Assembly: GCA_035758925.1 (NCBI GenBank)
Contig: DASTVV010000115.1
Location: 1-64,000, forward strand
DNA: 64,000 nt
Direction: 5' to 3'
Origin: DASPMP01 sp035758925
GTDB taxonomy: Bacteria; Gemmatimonadota; Gemmatimonadetes; Gemmatimonadales; Gemmatimonadaceae
Shown: positions 14,277 through 23,825 of the stretch, in pieces
Layout of the letters: the number at the start of each line of letters is the position of its first letter
Position numbering within the stretch: the first letter of the stretch is position 1
Translations under genes and position numbers: made by a program
Notes under the pieces: generated by a model
Database searches by the model: none
Seen by the model: the letters and a program-made list of their open reading frames with translations, nothing else
Told to the model about the DNA's origin: nothing

Positions 14277-16907
14277 ATGTCCATTCCAGGATTCCTGCGC
14301 GTCTCGCGCAGTCTCGTCGCGGCCGTGCTGGTCGCCGCACCTCTCGCCGCACAGGGGAACGCCAAGAACGGCGACGCGAACTCGGTTCTCACCCAGGAGA
14401 CCTACGTCCGTCCGCCGGCGGAGATCGAGCGTCTGATCCTGGCGCCAAGGCATCTCAACGTGACGCTGTCGAATCAGAGTCCGACGCGGCGTCACTTCGT
14501 GAAGGTGCACAGCGATGGGATGCCAACGATCCAGGACTTCGGCAAGACATGGTACAACCTGGCCGGATTCCAGGTGGATCCCAAAGCGAACCGGCTGCGC
14601 ACGCTGACGGCGCGCCCGGGTACGGGGCTGGAGATCGTCGATGCCACGACGGGCAGGAGCGTCTCCATCGAGGTACCGGCGGGCGCGCGGGTTTCGGGGC
14701 CACGCTGGTCGCCTGACGGCACGCAGCTCGCCTTCATGGCCAACCTGGACGCGGCGTCCTACGTCTACGTCGCCGACGTCGCGACCGGGAAATCGCGGCG
14801 CGTCACCAGCGCACCGGTGCTCGCGACGTTCGTGACGGAGCCCGAGTGGGCCGGCAACAGCCAGATCGTCACCGTGCTGATTCCGGAGAACCGGGGCGCC
14901 GAACCGAAGGCTCCGGTGATTGCCACCGGCCCCAAGGTGCGCCTGACGAAACCGGGCTCGCACAATCGCACGCGCACGTTTGCCGACCTGTTGGAGTGGC
15001 CGTACGAGCGCGACCTGGTCGAGTACTTCACCACGGGACAGCTGGTCACGGTGGACGTGCGCTCACGCGCGGTGAGAAAGATCGGCGCTCCTGCCATGAT
15101 TCGTTCGGTAGAGGCGTCGCCGTCCGGCAGCTGGTTCCGCGTCACGGTGATGGAGAAGCCTTTCTCGTACGTGACTCAAGTCAGCTCGTTCGGCGGGACT
15201 GATCAGATCTGGGATGCCACGGGGAAGGCGGTGGCGACGCTGGGCCACCGTGTGCTGCGAGAAGGGTCTGGCGGCGACGACGACGACGATACCGCGACGC
15301 CCGCTCAGTCGGACACCGCCAAGCGCAACATCGAGTGGCTGGTGTCGAGCGATGGCATCTACTTTCTGCAGGGCGACACCGCGCCGACGAACTCCCCGGT
15401 GAGCGACGAGAGCGGCGCGCCTCCGCGGCAACGCGCGCGCGACCGTCTGTATCTGTGGACCGCGCCATTCGACAGCGCGAGTCGCAAGGTCCTGCTCGAG
15501 AACAACAACAGGATGAGCGAGGCTGCGTTCAGCGCCGACGGAAAGACCGCATTCATCGCCGAGAACGCAAACGGCACCGCACATGTGTTCGCGATCGACG
15601 TGACGGATCCGTCCAAGCGCTACACGCTGACCCGTGTTCGTGGCCTCCAGGCATCACTCGGCGTGGCGCGAGGCTTCGGCGGCGGGGGCGGAGGAGGCGG
15701 GCGCGGCGGCCGCGGCGCGGACTCGGTCACTTTCTATCAGAATCCGGGCACCCTGGTGACGGAACGTGGCGCGGGCAAAACCACCGTTCTCACGAGCAGC
15801 GACGGCAAGTACGCGTTCCTTCGCGGAACCCAGTACTACCGATCCTTCAGCGACAGCGCGCCCCGGCCATTCCTCGACCGTATCGAGATCCGCACCGGCG
15901 AGAAGTCGCGTGTGTTCTCGTCGTCGGCCGAGCAGTTCGAACAGGTATCGGCGGCGCTGGATGCGGACTTCGCGTCCGCGGTCATTACCCGCGAATCGGC
16001 GACGATCGTGCCCGATTCCTACCGGCGCGACATGAAGGCCGGGACCGTCGTCAAGCTCACGAGCAACCGCGACTACGCGCCCGAGATCACCAACGCGCAG
16101 CGCCAGGCGTTCCAGGTGGCGCGGCCCGACGGGTACAAGTTCTGGGTGAATGTCACGCTGCCGCGCGACTGGAAGCAGGGAACCAGACTCCCCGCGTTCA
16201 TCTGGTTCTACCCGTACGAGTTCACGGATCAGGCCGGGTATGATCGGTCCAAGCGCACGGTGAACAGGAACCAGTTCCCGAGCCTGGACGGGCGGTCCAA
16301 GGCCTATCTGGTCACGCAGGGCTACGTGGTCGTGGAGCCCGACGCCCCGATCGTCGGCGAGCAGGGTCGCATGAACGACAACTACGTCTCGGACCTCCGC
16401 AACAATCTCTCGGCGGTGATCGACGAGCTGGATCGACGCGGTCTGATTGACCGGCAGCGGTTGGGCATCGGAGGTCACAGCTACGGTGCGTTCAGCACGG
16501 TCAACGCTCTGGTGCACACGCCGTTCTTCAAGGCCGGAATCGCGGGTGACGGCAACTACAATCGCACCCTCACACCCAACTCGTTCCAGAGCGAGCGCCG
16601 CGACCTCTGGGAAGCACGCGAGACGTACCTGTCGATGTCACCGCTGCTGTACGCCGACCGCCTGACGGGCGCGCTGCTCATGTACCATCACATCGACGAT
16701 CAGAACGTCGGCACCGATCCCACGAACTCGATTCGCCTGTTCCACGCGTTGCTTGGCATGGGCAAGCCGGCCGCGCTGTACATGTATCCCTATGAGGACC
16801 ACACGCAGCTGACGCGCGAGACGATCCTCGATCAGTGGGCGCGCTGGGTGGCGTGGCTGGACAAGTACGTGAAGGGCGCGAAGGGAGACGGCAAGATCGC
16901 CAATTAG
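14277..16907 (+). CDS. Secreted S9D prolyl-oligopeptidase-family peptidase (glutamyl endopeptidase-like)
   Basis: The start at 14277 gives a signal peptide ending LAAQ (about residue 23); the open frame extends back to 14145, but those residues look non-coding. The 876-residue protein has an N-terminal seven-blade propeller (about 60-600) and a C-terminal hydrolase. The catalytic triad can be read as Ser735 in GGHSYGAF, Asp807 or Asp808 in HHIDDQN, and His842 in EDHTQ. The sequence around NYNRTLTPNSFQ resembles plastid and bacterial glutamyl endopeptidases (S9D). A Gly-rich stretch (about residues 466-480) interrupts the propeller. It probably degrades peptides in the periplasm or outside. 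Its stop overlaps the convergent gene's stop (TTAG). Confidence 0.93.
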   Translation: MSIPGFLRVSRSLVAAVLVAAPLAAQGNAKNGDANSVLTQETYVRPPAEIERLILAPRHLNVTLSNQSPTRRHFVKVHSDGMPTIQDFGKTWYNLAGFQVDPKANRLRTLTARPGTGLEIVDATTGRSVSIEVPAGARVSGPRWSPDGTQLAFMANLDAASYVYVADVATGKSRRVTSAPVLATFVTEPEWAGNSQIVTVLIPENRGAEPKAPVIATGPKVRLTKPGSHNRTRTFADLLEWPYERDLVEYFTTGQLVTVDVRSRAVRKIGAPAMIRSVEASPSGSWFRVTVMEKPFSYVTQVSSFGGTDQIWDATGKAVATLGHRVLREGSGGDDDDDTATPAQSDTAKRNIEWLVSSDGIYFLQGDTAPTNSPVSDESGAPPRQRARDRLYLWTAPFDSASRKVLLENNNRMSEAAFSADGKTAFIAENANGTAHVFAIDVTDPSKRYTLTRVRGLQASLGVARGFGGGGGGGGRGGRGADSVTFYQNPGTLVTERGAGKTTVLTSSDGKYAFLRGTQYYRSFSDSAPRPFLDRIEIRTGEKSRVFSSSAEQFEQVSAALDADFASAVITRESATIVPDSYRRDMKAGTVVKLTSNRDYAPEITNAQRQAFQVARPDGYKFWVNVTLPRDWKQGTRLPAFIWFYPYEFTDQAGYDRSKRTVNRNQFPSLDGRSKAYLVTQGYVVVEPDAPIVGEQGRMNDNYVSDLRNNLSAVIDELDRRGLIDRQRLGIGGHSYGAFSTVNALVHTPFFKAGIAGDGNYNRTLTPNSFQSERRDLWEARETYLSMSPLLYADRLTGALLMYHHIDDQNVGTDPTNSIRLFHALLGMGKPAALYMYPYEDHTQLTRETILDQWARWVAWLDKYVKGAKGDGKIAN

Positions 16908-17929
16908 AGGGCGTCCGCGACGCGGGCGATGTCCTCCGCGTCGCGCCACGCTGCCTCCAGGAGCGCCAGCTCGCCTTCGAGCGCGCGGCGCTCCGCTTCT
17001 TCGTGCAGCACCATCTCCAACGCCAGACACTCGGTGCTGGAGAGGTGCAGCGCGTCGATGCCGCGCCAGCGGTTGAGCAGCGAGATGAACCTGCCGTTCC
17101 GCGCTCCGCCCAGGGTCGAGGCCGCCCTCAGGTAGCCTGGCGCATCGCCCTCGGCTTCGACGCGCTGCACCGCTTCGGCCACCTGCGACGCGGGAGCGCC
17201 AAATCGATTGGCGCCCGCAAGCAGAATGCTGGCGGCCTGCATTGCCTCGAAGCCGTCGAGATGGGTCCAGCCGCCATCGTGCTGAACGTCGAGCGCGACG
17301 GACACGTGCTCACCCCGGCCAACGTGCAACTGCGTGCTGCGCGCGTGCTTGGCGCGCACGACGATCATGCGGTCATGATGCGCCACACGGCCTACCACGC
17401 GTTCGTTCTCGAAGTAGTCACGGACGGCGAGCGCACCCACTACCGGAAGCGTGCCGAAGAGTGTCGTGAACCCCGGAAATGCCAGCAGCGCGGCCGTGCC
17501 AAACATGAAGGTGGGGAAGAGTACAGGAGCTGCGGCGATGGCACTTCCGCCCGCCGCGACCGCGATGCTCGCCGCCAGCAATCTCGTCTGTTTCCGGCGG
17601 CGAGTAAACCGTGCGCCGTACCGCCATGCCGCGAACTCCGGTCGAAGTGGCGCCCCGATTCGCACGAGCTTCGCGCCGTCCGGCAGGCGGGCGAGTCCAA
17701 TCTCCGCGGTGGTGATTCGCGTTCGCGACTGGCGGAACAATCGCTCGCAAACGTCAATGGCTTCCCAGCGCTCTTCGAGCGGCGTGAGGTTCCATCGACC
17801 ACATGCCGTGCAGACCACCCACAGCCTGCCGCGAGCCGAGTCGAAGGCCAGGCAGCGTCCGACGGGGAACGACTCGACTTCGGCATTGCTGCCCAACCGC
17901 GCGAAGCAGAATAGACAGGTCGAGTACAT
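16904..17929 (-). CDS. Zinc-ribbon membrane protein of unknown function
   Basis: The protein has 341 residues. Two CxxC pairs near the N-terminus (CLFC at residues 5-8 and CTAC at about 41-44) probably bind one zinc ion. A basic segment RRRKQTR precedes two hydrophobic helices (about 118-170). The C-terminal half (about 190-341) is soluble and helical, with Ala, Glu and Leu-rich segments. I do not recognise the family. It is convergent with the S9D peptidase and its stop codon overlaps that gene's stop. No operon partner is visible. Confidence 0.75.
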   Translation of the reverse strand: MYSTCLFCFARLGSNAEVESFPVGRCLAFDSARGRLWVVCTACGRWNLTPLEERWEAIDVCERLFRQSRTRITTAEIGLARLPDGAKLVRIGAPLRPEFAAWRYGARFTRRRKQTRLLAASIAVAAGGSAIAAAPVLFPTFMFGTAALLAFPGFTTLFGTLPVVGALAVRDYFENERVVGRVAHHDRMIVVRAKHARSTQLHVGRGEHVSVALDVQHDGGWTHLDGFEAMQAASILLAGANRFGAPASQVAEAVQRVEAEGDAPGYLRAASTLGGARNGRFISLLNRWRGIDALHLSSTECLALEMVLHEEAERRALEGELALLEAAWRDAEDIARVADAL

Positions 17930-18014
17930 GGCTCTGCCAGATAGAAAGGCTGGCCGGAGTTCCCGGCCAGCCCCTTCATGAATTCCTAATCATACCGTCA
18001 TCCGCCAACGGACA

Positions 18015-18521
18015 CTACGGATTGATGGTTAGCGGCACGCTCCCTCCGGCGTCCTGAATCTTATGCGCGAGCTCGACCGCATCCCCCTCGGTCATGCGGA
18101 TGCACCCGTGCGATGCGGCTTCGCCGATCGATCCGGGGTCGTTGGTACCGTGGATGAAATAGTATGGCGGGTCGAAGTAGATCTTCACGCCCTGCATCGG
18201 GTTGCCTGGTTCGCCAGGCGCGTGGTACCTGAGGTTTTTGGCCCAGTCCGACGGCGGCGGCGTCCAGGCCGGGTTCCAATCGATGCGTCCGGTGTGGAAG
18301 CTGCCGGTCGGCGTCGGGTGACTTGGGCGTCCGATCGCGATGCCGTACGTCGCCACCACGTCGCCATTCTGCATGACCTTCATGGTCCGCGCGGACAGAT
18401 CGGCCACGAGCCGCATTGGCGGATCCTCTCGGACGCGGTTCAGGAGATTCGACCCAAAGAAGATCGCCGGCACGATCGGCAGGAACCCGATGAGCGCGAG
18501 CGACCAACGACGTTTCGACAT
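18015..18521 (-). CDS. L,D-transpeptidase (ErfK/YbiS/YcfS family)
   Basis: The protein has 168 residues from the ATG at 18521. GGAGG lies 11 bases before that codon; a start at 18530 would have only two bases. A membrane anchor or signal (about 6-24) is followed by the YkuD domain with the catalytic motif HGTNDPGSIGEAASHGCIRM (His, Ser, His-Gly-Cys-Ile-Arg). These enzymes attach lipoproteins to peptidoglycan or make 3-3 cross-links in the periplasm. It is short for the family, with only the catalytic domain. No obvious partner lies next to it. Confidence 0.93.
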   Translation of the reverse strand: MSKRRWSLALIGFLPIVPAIFFGSNLLNRVREDPPMRLVADLSARTMKVMQNGDVVATYGIAIGRPSHPTPTGSFHTGRIDWNPAWTPPPSDWAKNLRYHAPGEPGNPMQGVKIYFDPPYYFIHGTNDPGSIGEAASHGCIRMTEGDAVELAHKIQDAGGSVPLTINP

Positions 18522-18623
18522 GGGCACCATTGCCTCCGACTGCAAAAGTCCAATGTCAGGAAAGGGCAATTCATGTTCCCCCTTCCCCTCTCAAAGCTGC
18601 CCTGAACCCGCCATTTTAGTGCG

Positions 18624-21600
18624 ATGCCGATCTGGCCCAACGTCGCGCTCGCAATCGCTCTGCAGCAGGGTCCGCCAGTCTCGCCGGGATACTCGACTCC
18701 GCCTGGCGGCGACACCGTTGGTTACTGGCAGCAACGCGTGACGTACACGATCACCGCGACACTCGACGAGCGCGCCGGTCGCCTCCATGCACGAGGCATA
18801 CTCGGGTACGTGAACAACTCGCCGGACACTCTCCGCGAGATGTACGTGCATCAGTACCTCAACGCCTTCCGTCCGGGATCCAAGTGGAGCCAGGTGGATG
18901 AACGCGAGGGACGCGATCGCTTCCAGCATCTCGCGGAACCGGACTACGGCTACGAACGCTTCACGGCTCCGGTGCGCGTGAACGGGACCGCCGTGACAGT
19001 GGACTATCCCGGCGCGCCGGACAGCACCGTCGCGCGCTTCCGCTTGCCCGCGCCGCTCGCGCCTGGCGATTCGCTGGCCGTCGTCTTCGAATGGGACGCG
19101 CGGCCGTCCACCATCCCGCGGCGCCAGGGACGACGAGGCAGGCACTGGGACCTGGCGCAGTGGTATCCGAAAGTCGCCGTCTACGATCGCGGCGGGTGGG
19201 AGTACAACGCGCTGCAGCCCGCGGGCGAGTTCTATGGAGAGTTCGGTACGTACGACGTGACACTGGTGGTCGCGGAGGATCAGATCATCGGCGCGACCGG
19301 TGTTCCCGTGTCCGGCGATCCGGGATATTCGCGCGCAATTCGTGAGGGTGTGGCACGAACGGCGGCCGACGCGTATGGCGACGTGCCTCCGGCGCCCGAT
19401 GTAAGCGTCGGATCCGGCCAGCGTGCAGTGCGCTTCTACGCGCGCGACGTACACCACTTCGCGTGGTCCACGTCGCCGGACTACCGCTACGAGGGCGGCA
19501 TTTACGTCAGGCGGACGCCGAGCCGTGGACCTCGCCCCGCCGGCTTCGACACCGTGTCGATCCACGTGCTGTACCGACAGGGCGACGACACGACGTGGGG
19601 CAAGCTCAAAGTGGTGGAACGAACGGCCGCGGCGCTGCAGTGGCTGGAGTTGATCTACGGCCGCTACGCCTATCCACAGATGACGGTGTTGCACCGTCTC
19701 GATGGCGGCGGCACCGAGTTTCCCATGATGCAGATGAACGGCTCGCCGTCACAGGGACTGATTCTCCACGAGGGCGGCCACGTCTTCACGTACGGCATCC
19801 TCGCGAACAACGAATGGCGCAGCGGCTGGATGGACGAAGGACTGACCTCCTACCAGACGGATTGGGCGCAGGGACTCACGGCGCAGGAATTCGCACGCGC
19901 CGGATTGGTAGCCCAGCGTCCGGTGACCAAGGGCTACGGTGGCCGCGCGCTGCGCATGGCGCTGCCGCGATTCGAGGCAACCGCATTGGATCAGGCGGAG
20001 ACGGACCTGCGCGGTGACGCGGAGCCAATCGGCACGTGGGCGCAGGGATTTCGCGATTTCTCCGTGTACAACGACATGATCTACACGCGCGCCCAGGTCA
20101 TGTATAGCCAGCTGCGCGATGTGCTCGGGGATTCGCTGTTCGTCGAGTTCCTGCACGACTACTACGCGCGCTGGGCGCTGAAGCACGTGGACGAACGCGC
20201 GATGCGCGGGTCCGCCGAGCGCGTGAGCGGGCGGAATCTGGGGTGGTTTTTCGACCAGTGGGTCCACCATACGGGTGTGATGGACTATCGCCTGGCCGGC
20301 GTTGCCAGTCGGCGCGATGCCGCTGGCGCCTGGACGACGGAGGCGACGGTGATCCGTCGCGGTCAGTACCGCCATCCGGTGGCGGTCGGTGTGCGCACGG
20401 CACAGGGCTGGACGCTGGCGCGAGGCGCGGACACCGTCGATCGCCAGGTGGTTCGCATCACGACGCCGGACCGGCCGCTGGAAGTCCGGCTCGACCCGTT
20501 CCACTTCTCCTGGGATTGGGATCGACGCAATGACGTGGAGGGAAATGCGAGGTTCCTCAGGCTGGCGCGCGCGCGCTGGGCCTTCGACTGGCCGTTTCTC
20601 GAGCAGTCGGATCGCGGACACGATGTCGCGCTGCTGAGTCCCGCGCTCTGGTACTCCAACTTCGGGCTGGGCACGTACGGTCTTCGGACTCGCCTGAGCT
20701 ATCTCGGCTGGCTGGACAAATCTTCGCTGGGCATCGCTGTGCCGCAGCGTCAGTCGTCTCTGGATCCGGGCGAGATCGTGCAGCTCTGGTGGCGCGTCGA
20801 GAATCCGTACATCGGCCGGCGTCCCGCCATCGGCTGGCGCGCGGGGTTGGGTCTGCTGGACGGCATTGGGCAGGCGAATCTCGGCTGGGAGCATCAGACG
20901 ACGAGCGCGCGCCGGACGGCGTGGTTCGGCCTCGCGCTCACGGGTGCCTTTCCGACGCTTGGTCCGCTTTTGCCAGAGCTGTGGTCGGCGCAGAACAGCG
21001 GTGATCTGACGCTGGCGTCGCGCTGGACACTCGGGCCGACTCGGGCGAGTCACTGGTTCATCAATCCCACGGTTGTCCTCGGCGTCGCGGACGAGGGCTA
21101 CGGCAAGGCGGAGCTGGCGGCAGGCCGCATCTTCGTGCCGTCCGACGTCGTGCGCGTCGGTCTTCGTGCGTTCGGCGCCACCGAGTGGCAAACCCCGCCA
21201 CAGCGCGCGCTGTACGTGAGCGCCAAGGACCCGCTCTCCACGTATGACAACAACTGGTGGCGGCCCGCGGGGGCGATCCTCAAGCGTCCGGGTGTCGACT
21301 GGTTGCCGCTGGGCGGGGGCGCGCTGCGCGGATACGACTGGAGGATCGCAAGCGACGACTATCTGTACGGCGGCAACGTGGACGCCTCCGTGCGCCTGGC
21401 GCAGTTCAATCCGACGTTCGGCGCGATGACGTTCGCGCTGCACGGCTTCGGAGACTTCGGCAACGGCAAGGGCTTCGATACGTTGGGTGACGCGGGCGTC
21501 GGCATCAGCGTCAGAGGGCGTCTGTTCGACAAGCCTGTTTTCCTGCGTGTCGATTCGCCGTTCTACGTGAGCGAGCCCGCGCTGGCGCTGGATCGCGGGC

Positions 21601-21659
21601 GGGCAGGGAGCGGCGAGGTGGCGCCGCGCTGGGCCATCACGTTTGCGGATATTTGGTAG
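18624..21659 (+). CDS. M1-type zinc metallopeptidase fused to an outer-membrane barrel
   Basis: The protein has 1011 residues. The N-terminal half (about 30-600) is M1-like: HEGGH at 382-386 fits HExxH, and Glu405, 18 residues after the second His, is the third zinc ligand. After about residue 635 the sequence changes to long alternating strands rich in Trp, Tyr and Gly. It contains GGGALRGYDW, with LRGY at residues 901-904, like the VRGF/Y loop motif of Omp85 barrels, and ends WAITFADIW with the final aromatic residue of outer-membrane barrels. The layout suggests a surface or periplasmic peptidase held by its own barrel. The start is uncertain; no strong Shine-Dalgarno is seen and the signal sequence is short. 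Confidence 0.85.
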   Translation: MPIWPNVALAIALQQGPPVSPGYSTPPGGDTVGYWQQRVTYTITATLDERAGRLHARGILGYVNNSPDTLREMYVHQYLNAFRPGSKWSQVDEREGRDRFQHLAEPDYGYERFTAPVRVNGTAVTVDYPGAPDSTVARFRLPAPLAPGDSLAVVFEWDARPSTIPRRQGRRGRHWDLAQWYPKVAVYDRGGWEYNALQPAGEFYGEFGTYDVTLVVAEDQIIGATGVPVSGDPGYSRAIREGVARTAADAYGDVPPAPDVSVGSGQRAVRFYARDVHHFAWSTSPDYRYEGGIYVRRTPSRGPRPAGFDTVSIHVLYRQGDDTTWGKLKVVERTAAALQWLELIYGRYAYPQMTVLHRLDGGGTEFPMMQMNGSPSQGLILHEGGHVFTYGILANNEWRSGWMDEGLTSYQTDWAQGLTAQEFARAGLVAQRPVTKGYGGRALRMALPRFEATALDQAETDLRGDAEPIGTWAQGFRDFSVYNDMIYTRAQVMYSQLRDVLGDSLFVEFLHDYYARWALKHVDERAMRGSAERVSGRNLGWFFDQWVHHTGVMDYRLAGVASRRDAAGAWTTEATVIRRGQYRHPVAVGVRTAQGWTLARGADTVDRQVVRITTPDRPLEVRLDPFHFSWDWDRRNDVEGNARFLRLARARWAFDWPFLEQSDRGHDVALLSPALWYSNFGLGTYGLRTRLSYLGWLDKSSLGIAVPQRQSSLDPGEIVQLWWRVENPYIGRRPAIGWRAGLGLLDGIGQANLGWEHQTTSARRTAWFGLALTGAFPTLGPLLPELWSAQNSGDLTLASRWTLGPTRASHWFINPTVVLGVADEGYGKAELAAGRIFVPSDVVRVGLRAFGATEWQTPPQRALYVSAKDPLSTYDNNWWRPAGAILKRPGVDWLPLGGGALRGYDWRIASDDYLYGGNVDASVRLAQFNPTFGAMTFALHGFGDFGNGKGFDTLGDAGVGISVRGRLFDKPVFLRVDSPFYVSEPALALDRGRAGSGEVAPRWAITFADIW

Positions 21660-21679
21660 AGAGCACTGAGCAGTGCTCT
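21660..21679. other. Short perfect hairpin after the M1-barrel gene
   Basis: AGAGCACT pairs with AGTGCTCT around GAGC, starting at the base after the stop codon. There is no strong T run, so it could be a weak terminator or a 3'-end stability element. Confidence 0.5.
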
Positions 21680-21714
21680 TGGCCTTCCCGTGCGAGTATC
21701 ATTCTCAGCCGAAC

Positions 21715-22128
21715 ATGACTTCTCCGTCGGACTATCCGGCCGGCAATCCCGCGACCGGCCGTGTCACCGTCACCCACGTCCCCAAGCCGTGGGGATACGA
21801 GATCATCTGGGCGCACACCGATCAATACGTCGGCAAGGTTCTGCATGTGAACGCGGGACACGCGCTGTCCGTGCAGTACCACAATCACAAGGACGAGACG
21901 GTACATCTGCTGTCCGGTGAGATGGTGTACTGGGTGAAGCTCCCGGACAGCGACGAACTCCAGGACATGAAGCTCAAGAAGGGCGAGTCGTTCAGGATCG
22001 CGCCGGGGACGGTGCATTACATCGAGGCCGTCACCGATTGCGACATCCTGGAAGCATCCACACCACACCTCGGCGACGTCGTTCGTCTCGAGGATCGCTA
22101 CGGCAGACAAGGAACCAGCAAACCATGA
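21715..22128 (+). CDS. Cupin-domain protein (mannose-6-phosphate isomerase-like)
   Basis: The protein has 137 residues and one cupin barrel. PWGYEIIWA opens the domain, and YHNHKDETVHLLSGE supplies the metal-binding His and Glu residues, followed by KGESFRIAPGTVHYIEA with the last His. This resembles the C-terminal cupin of mannose-6-phosphate isomerase/GDP-mannose pyrophosphorylase proteins. Its stop overlaps the start of an NDP-sugar nucleotidyltransferase (ATGA, 22125-22128), which supports a role in sugar-phosphate isomerisation or binding for activated-sugar synthesis. Confidence 0.88.
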   Translation: MTSPSDYPAGNPATGRVTVTHVPKPWGYEIIWAHTDQYVGKVLHVNAGHALSVQYHNHKDETVHLLSGEMVYWVKLPDSDELQDMKLKKGESFRIAPGTVHYIEAVTDCDILEASTPHLGDVVRLEDRYGRQGTSKP

Positions 22129-23120
22129 AGGTCATCATTCCGCTGGCCGGCAAGGGCACGCGGCTTCGCCCGCACACGCACATCACGCCCAAACCCATGC
22201 TTCGGATCGCCGGGAAGCCGGTGATCGACTACGTGATGGACGACCTCAAGAAGCTGGGAGGTGTCGAGGAGGTCATCTACATCACCGGGCATCTCAAGGA
22301 GAAGGTGGAGGAGTACACGCGAACGAAGTACCCCTGGAAGTCGGTGTTCGTCGAGCAGAAGGAGCAACGCGGCACCGCCGACGCCATCGCGCTCGCGCGT
22401 CCGTACGTCGACCAGCCGGTGATGATCATCTTCGTCGACACGATCTTCGACGCGGACCTCGGCGTCATCAAGCGTACCAAGGCAGACGGGATCATCTGGA
22501 CGAAGGAGGTGGAGGACTACCAGCGCTTCGGCGTCGTGGTCACCGACAAGGACGGCTTCATGACGAAGATCGTCGAGAAGCCGAAGGAGCCCATCTCGCG
22601 GCAGGCGAACATCGGGCTGCAGTACATCGAGAATTGGAAGCTGATGTTCGAGGGCATCGACCACGTGTTGCGCTCGCCGCCGAACAAGGGCGAGTTCTAC
22701 CTCACGGACGCGTTCCAGTACATGGTGGACAAGGGCGCGAAGCTGAAAGTGGAGGACGTGGAAGGCTGGTACGACGCGGGCAAGCTGGACACGCTGCTCG
22801 AGACGAACCGGATCATGCTCGAGAAGCGGAAGATGGCGCGGCGACCGCGCGATCTGGCGAAGGATGCGTCGATCGTCGAGCCGGTCTATATCGAGGATGG
22901 CGCGAAGATCGCGCGATCCACGATCGGCCCGAACGTCTCGATCAGCGCGGGCACGGTCATCGAAGACTCGACGCTACGCGACACGATCGTGGGAACGAAA
23001 TCGCGGATCGTGGGGTCACAACTGCACGACTCGCTCGTCGGCGACGAAGTGGTTGTCGAGGGTCTGAGTGGTGAACTGACGATCGGCGACCACTCGGAGA
23101 TCAGAGCAACTGGCGGCTGA
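22125..23120 (+). CDS. NDP-sugar pyrophosphorylase (nucleotidyltransferase)
   Basis: The protein has 331 residues from an ATG inside the ATGA overlap. The N-terminal domain contains the nucleotide-binding motif PLAGKGTRLRPHTHITPKPM and VIDYVMDDL, then GTADAIALARPYV and IIFVDTIFDAD, typical of glucose-1-phosphate uridylyl/thymidylyl-transferases. The C-terminal part (about 250-331) has hexapeptide-like repeats such as ISAGTVIEDSTL, as in a left-handed beta helix. The exact sugar and nucleotide are not clear. It forms an operon with the cupin gene upstream and an envelope protein gene nine bases downstream. Confidence 0.92.
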   Translation: MKVIIPLAGKGTRLRPHTHITPKPMLRIAGKPVIDYVMDDLKKLGGVEEVIYITGHLKEKVEEYTRTKYPWKSVFVEQKEQRGTADAIALARPYVDQPVMIIFVDTIFDADLGVIKRTKADGIIWTKEVEDYQRFGVVVTDKDGFMTKIVEKPKEPISRQANIGLQYIENWKLMFEGIDHVLRSPPNKGEFYLTDAFQYMVDKGAKLKVEDVEGWYDAGKLDTLLETNRIMLEKRKMARRPRDLAKDASIVEPVYIEDGAKIARSTIGPNVSISAGTVIEDSTLRDTIVGTKSRIVGSQLHDSLVGDEVVVEGLSGELTIGDHSEIRATGG

Positions 23121-23129
23121 GGAGATTGC

Positions 23130-23756
23130 ATGCTCGCCCATTTCGCGTCGGCGGCTTGGAGGAAGGCAGCAGCAGTAGTCGCGGTCAGCGGGATTCTGGT
23201 GTTCGTCGAGCAGCTGGGTGCGCAGTCGAGCAGCACTCGTGAGCACGTTTCCGCGTGGACAACCGACGTGGGTGTGGGTGGCTTGTGGCAGCCCCACGGT
23301 GAAGGCGGCGCCGGACCGGGCTTCGTGCTCTCGGCAACCCGCCGCGTCAACCAAGGGCCATGGAGTTTGTCGGCGACGGTGATCGCTGCGCGCGTGGCGG
23401 ATGCCGGCGCGCCGGGCCCCAACCGCTACATCATCGATCGCGACTGGGTAACAGCCATGGTAGGCACCAGCGTCCCCGTGATTGCTGGCAAATTCGGCGT
23501 CAGCATGGACCTCGCGGCGGGCCCGCTCTGGTCGCGCGACCGCCAGGCGGGCACTCGAGGCACACCGCTGACCTCTCAGACGTTCGGTGACTGGGAAGCC
23601 ATGGCCGGGATGCTCGTGGGTACCACTGTGACGTACCGCCTCTCTCCATCACTGCGAGCGATGTCGAGATTGGCGCTCGTGCAGCACATCTTCACGGACG
23701 ATTTCCTTGGCGCGAGCGGCGGCCTCACGGTACTGGGAGTGGCCTATAGCCGCTGA
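23130..23756 (+). CDS. Putative exported barrel-like protein, unknown function
   Basis: The protein has 208 residues with a signal peptide of about 32 residues ending LGAQ. GAGGAG stands just before the ATG at 23130. The mature part alternates hydrophobic and polar residues with Gly and Trp turns, ending GGLTVLGVAYSR, which suggests a small outer-membrane barrel. It is the third gene of the cupin/nucleotidyltransferase operon and may take part in envelope polysaccharide handling, but this is inference from position. A 7-bp hairpin (23763-23779, loop TTT) follows it before the convergent gene. Confidence 0.7.
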   Translation: MLAHFASAAWRKAAAVVAVSGILVFVEQLGAQSSSTREHVSAWTTDVGVGGLWQPHGEGGAGPGFVLSATRRVNQGPWSLSATVIAARVADAGAPGPNRYIIDRDWVTAMVGTSVPVIAGKFGVSMDLAAGPLWSRDRQAGTRGTPLTSQTFGDWEAMAGMLVGTTVTYRLSPSLRAMSRLALVQHIFTDDFLGASGGLTVLGVAYSR

Positions 23757-23825
23757 GCTCATCCTGCGCTTTGCGCAGGGGGTGAATCGCGTGCGGGAGG
23801 CGTCCGGGCGCTGTCGTTCCGTGAG

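Noticed and set aside
14117..14392. Minus-strand 91-codon frame over the G tract, encoding a poly-Pro stretch
   Set aside because: It overlaps the signal peptide of the S9D peptidase, and its Pro run simply reflects the G homopolymer.
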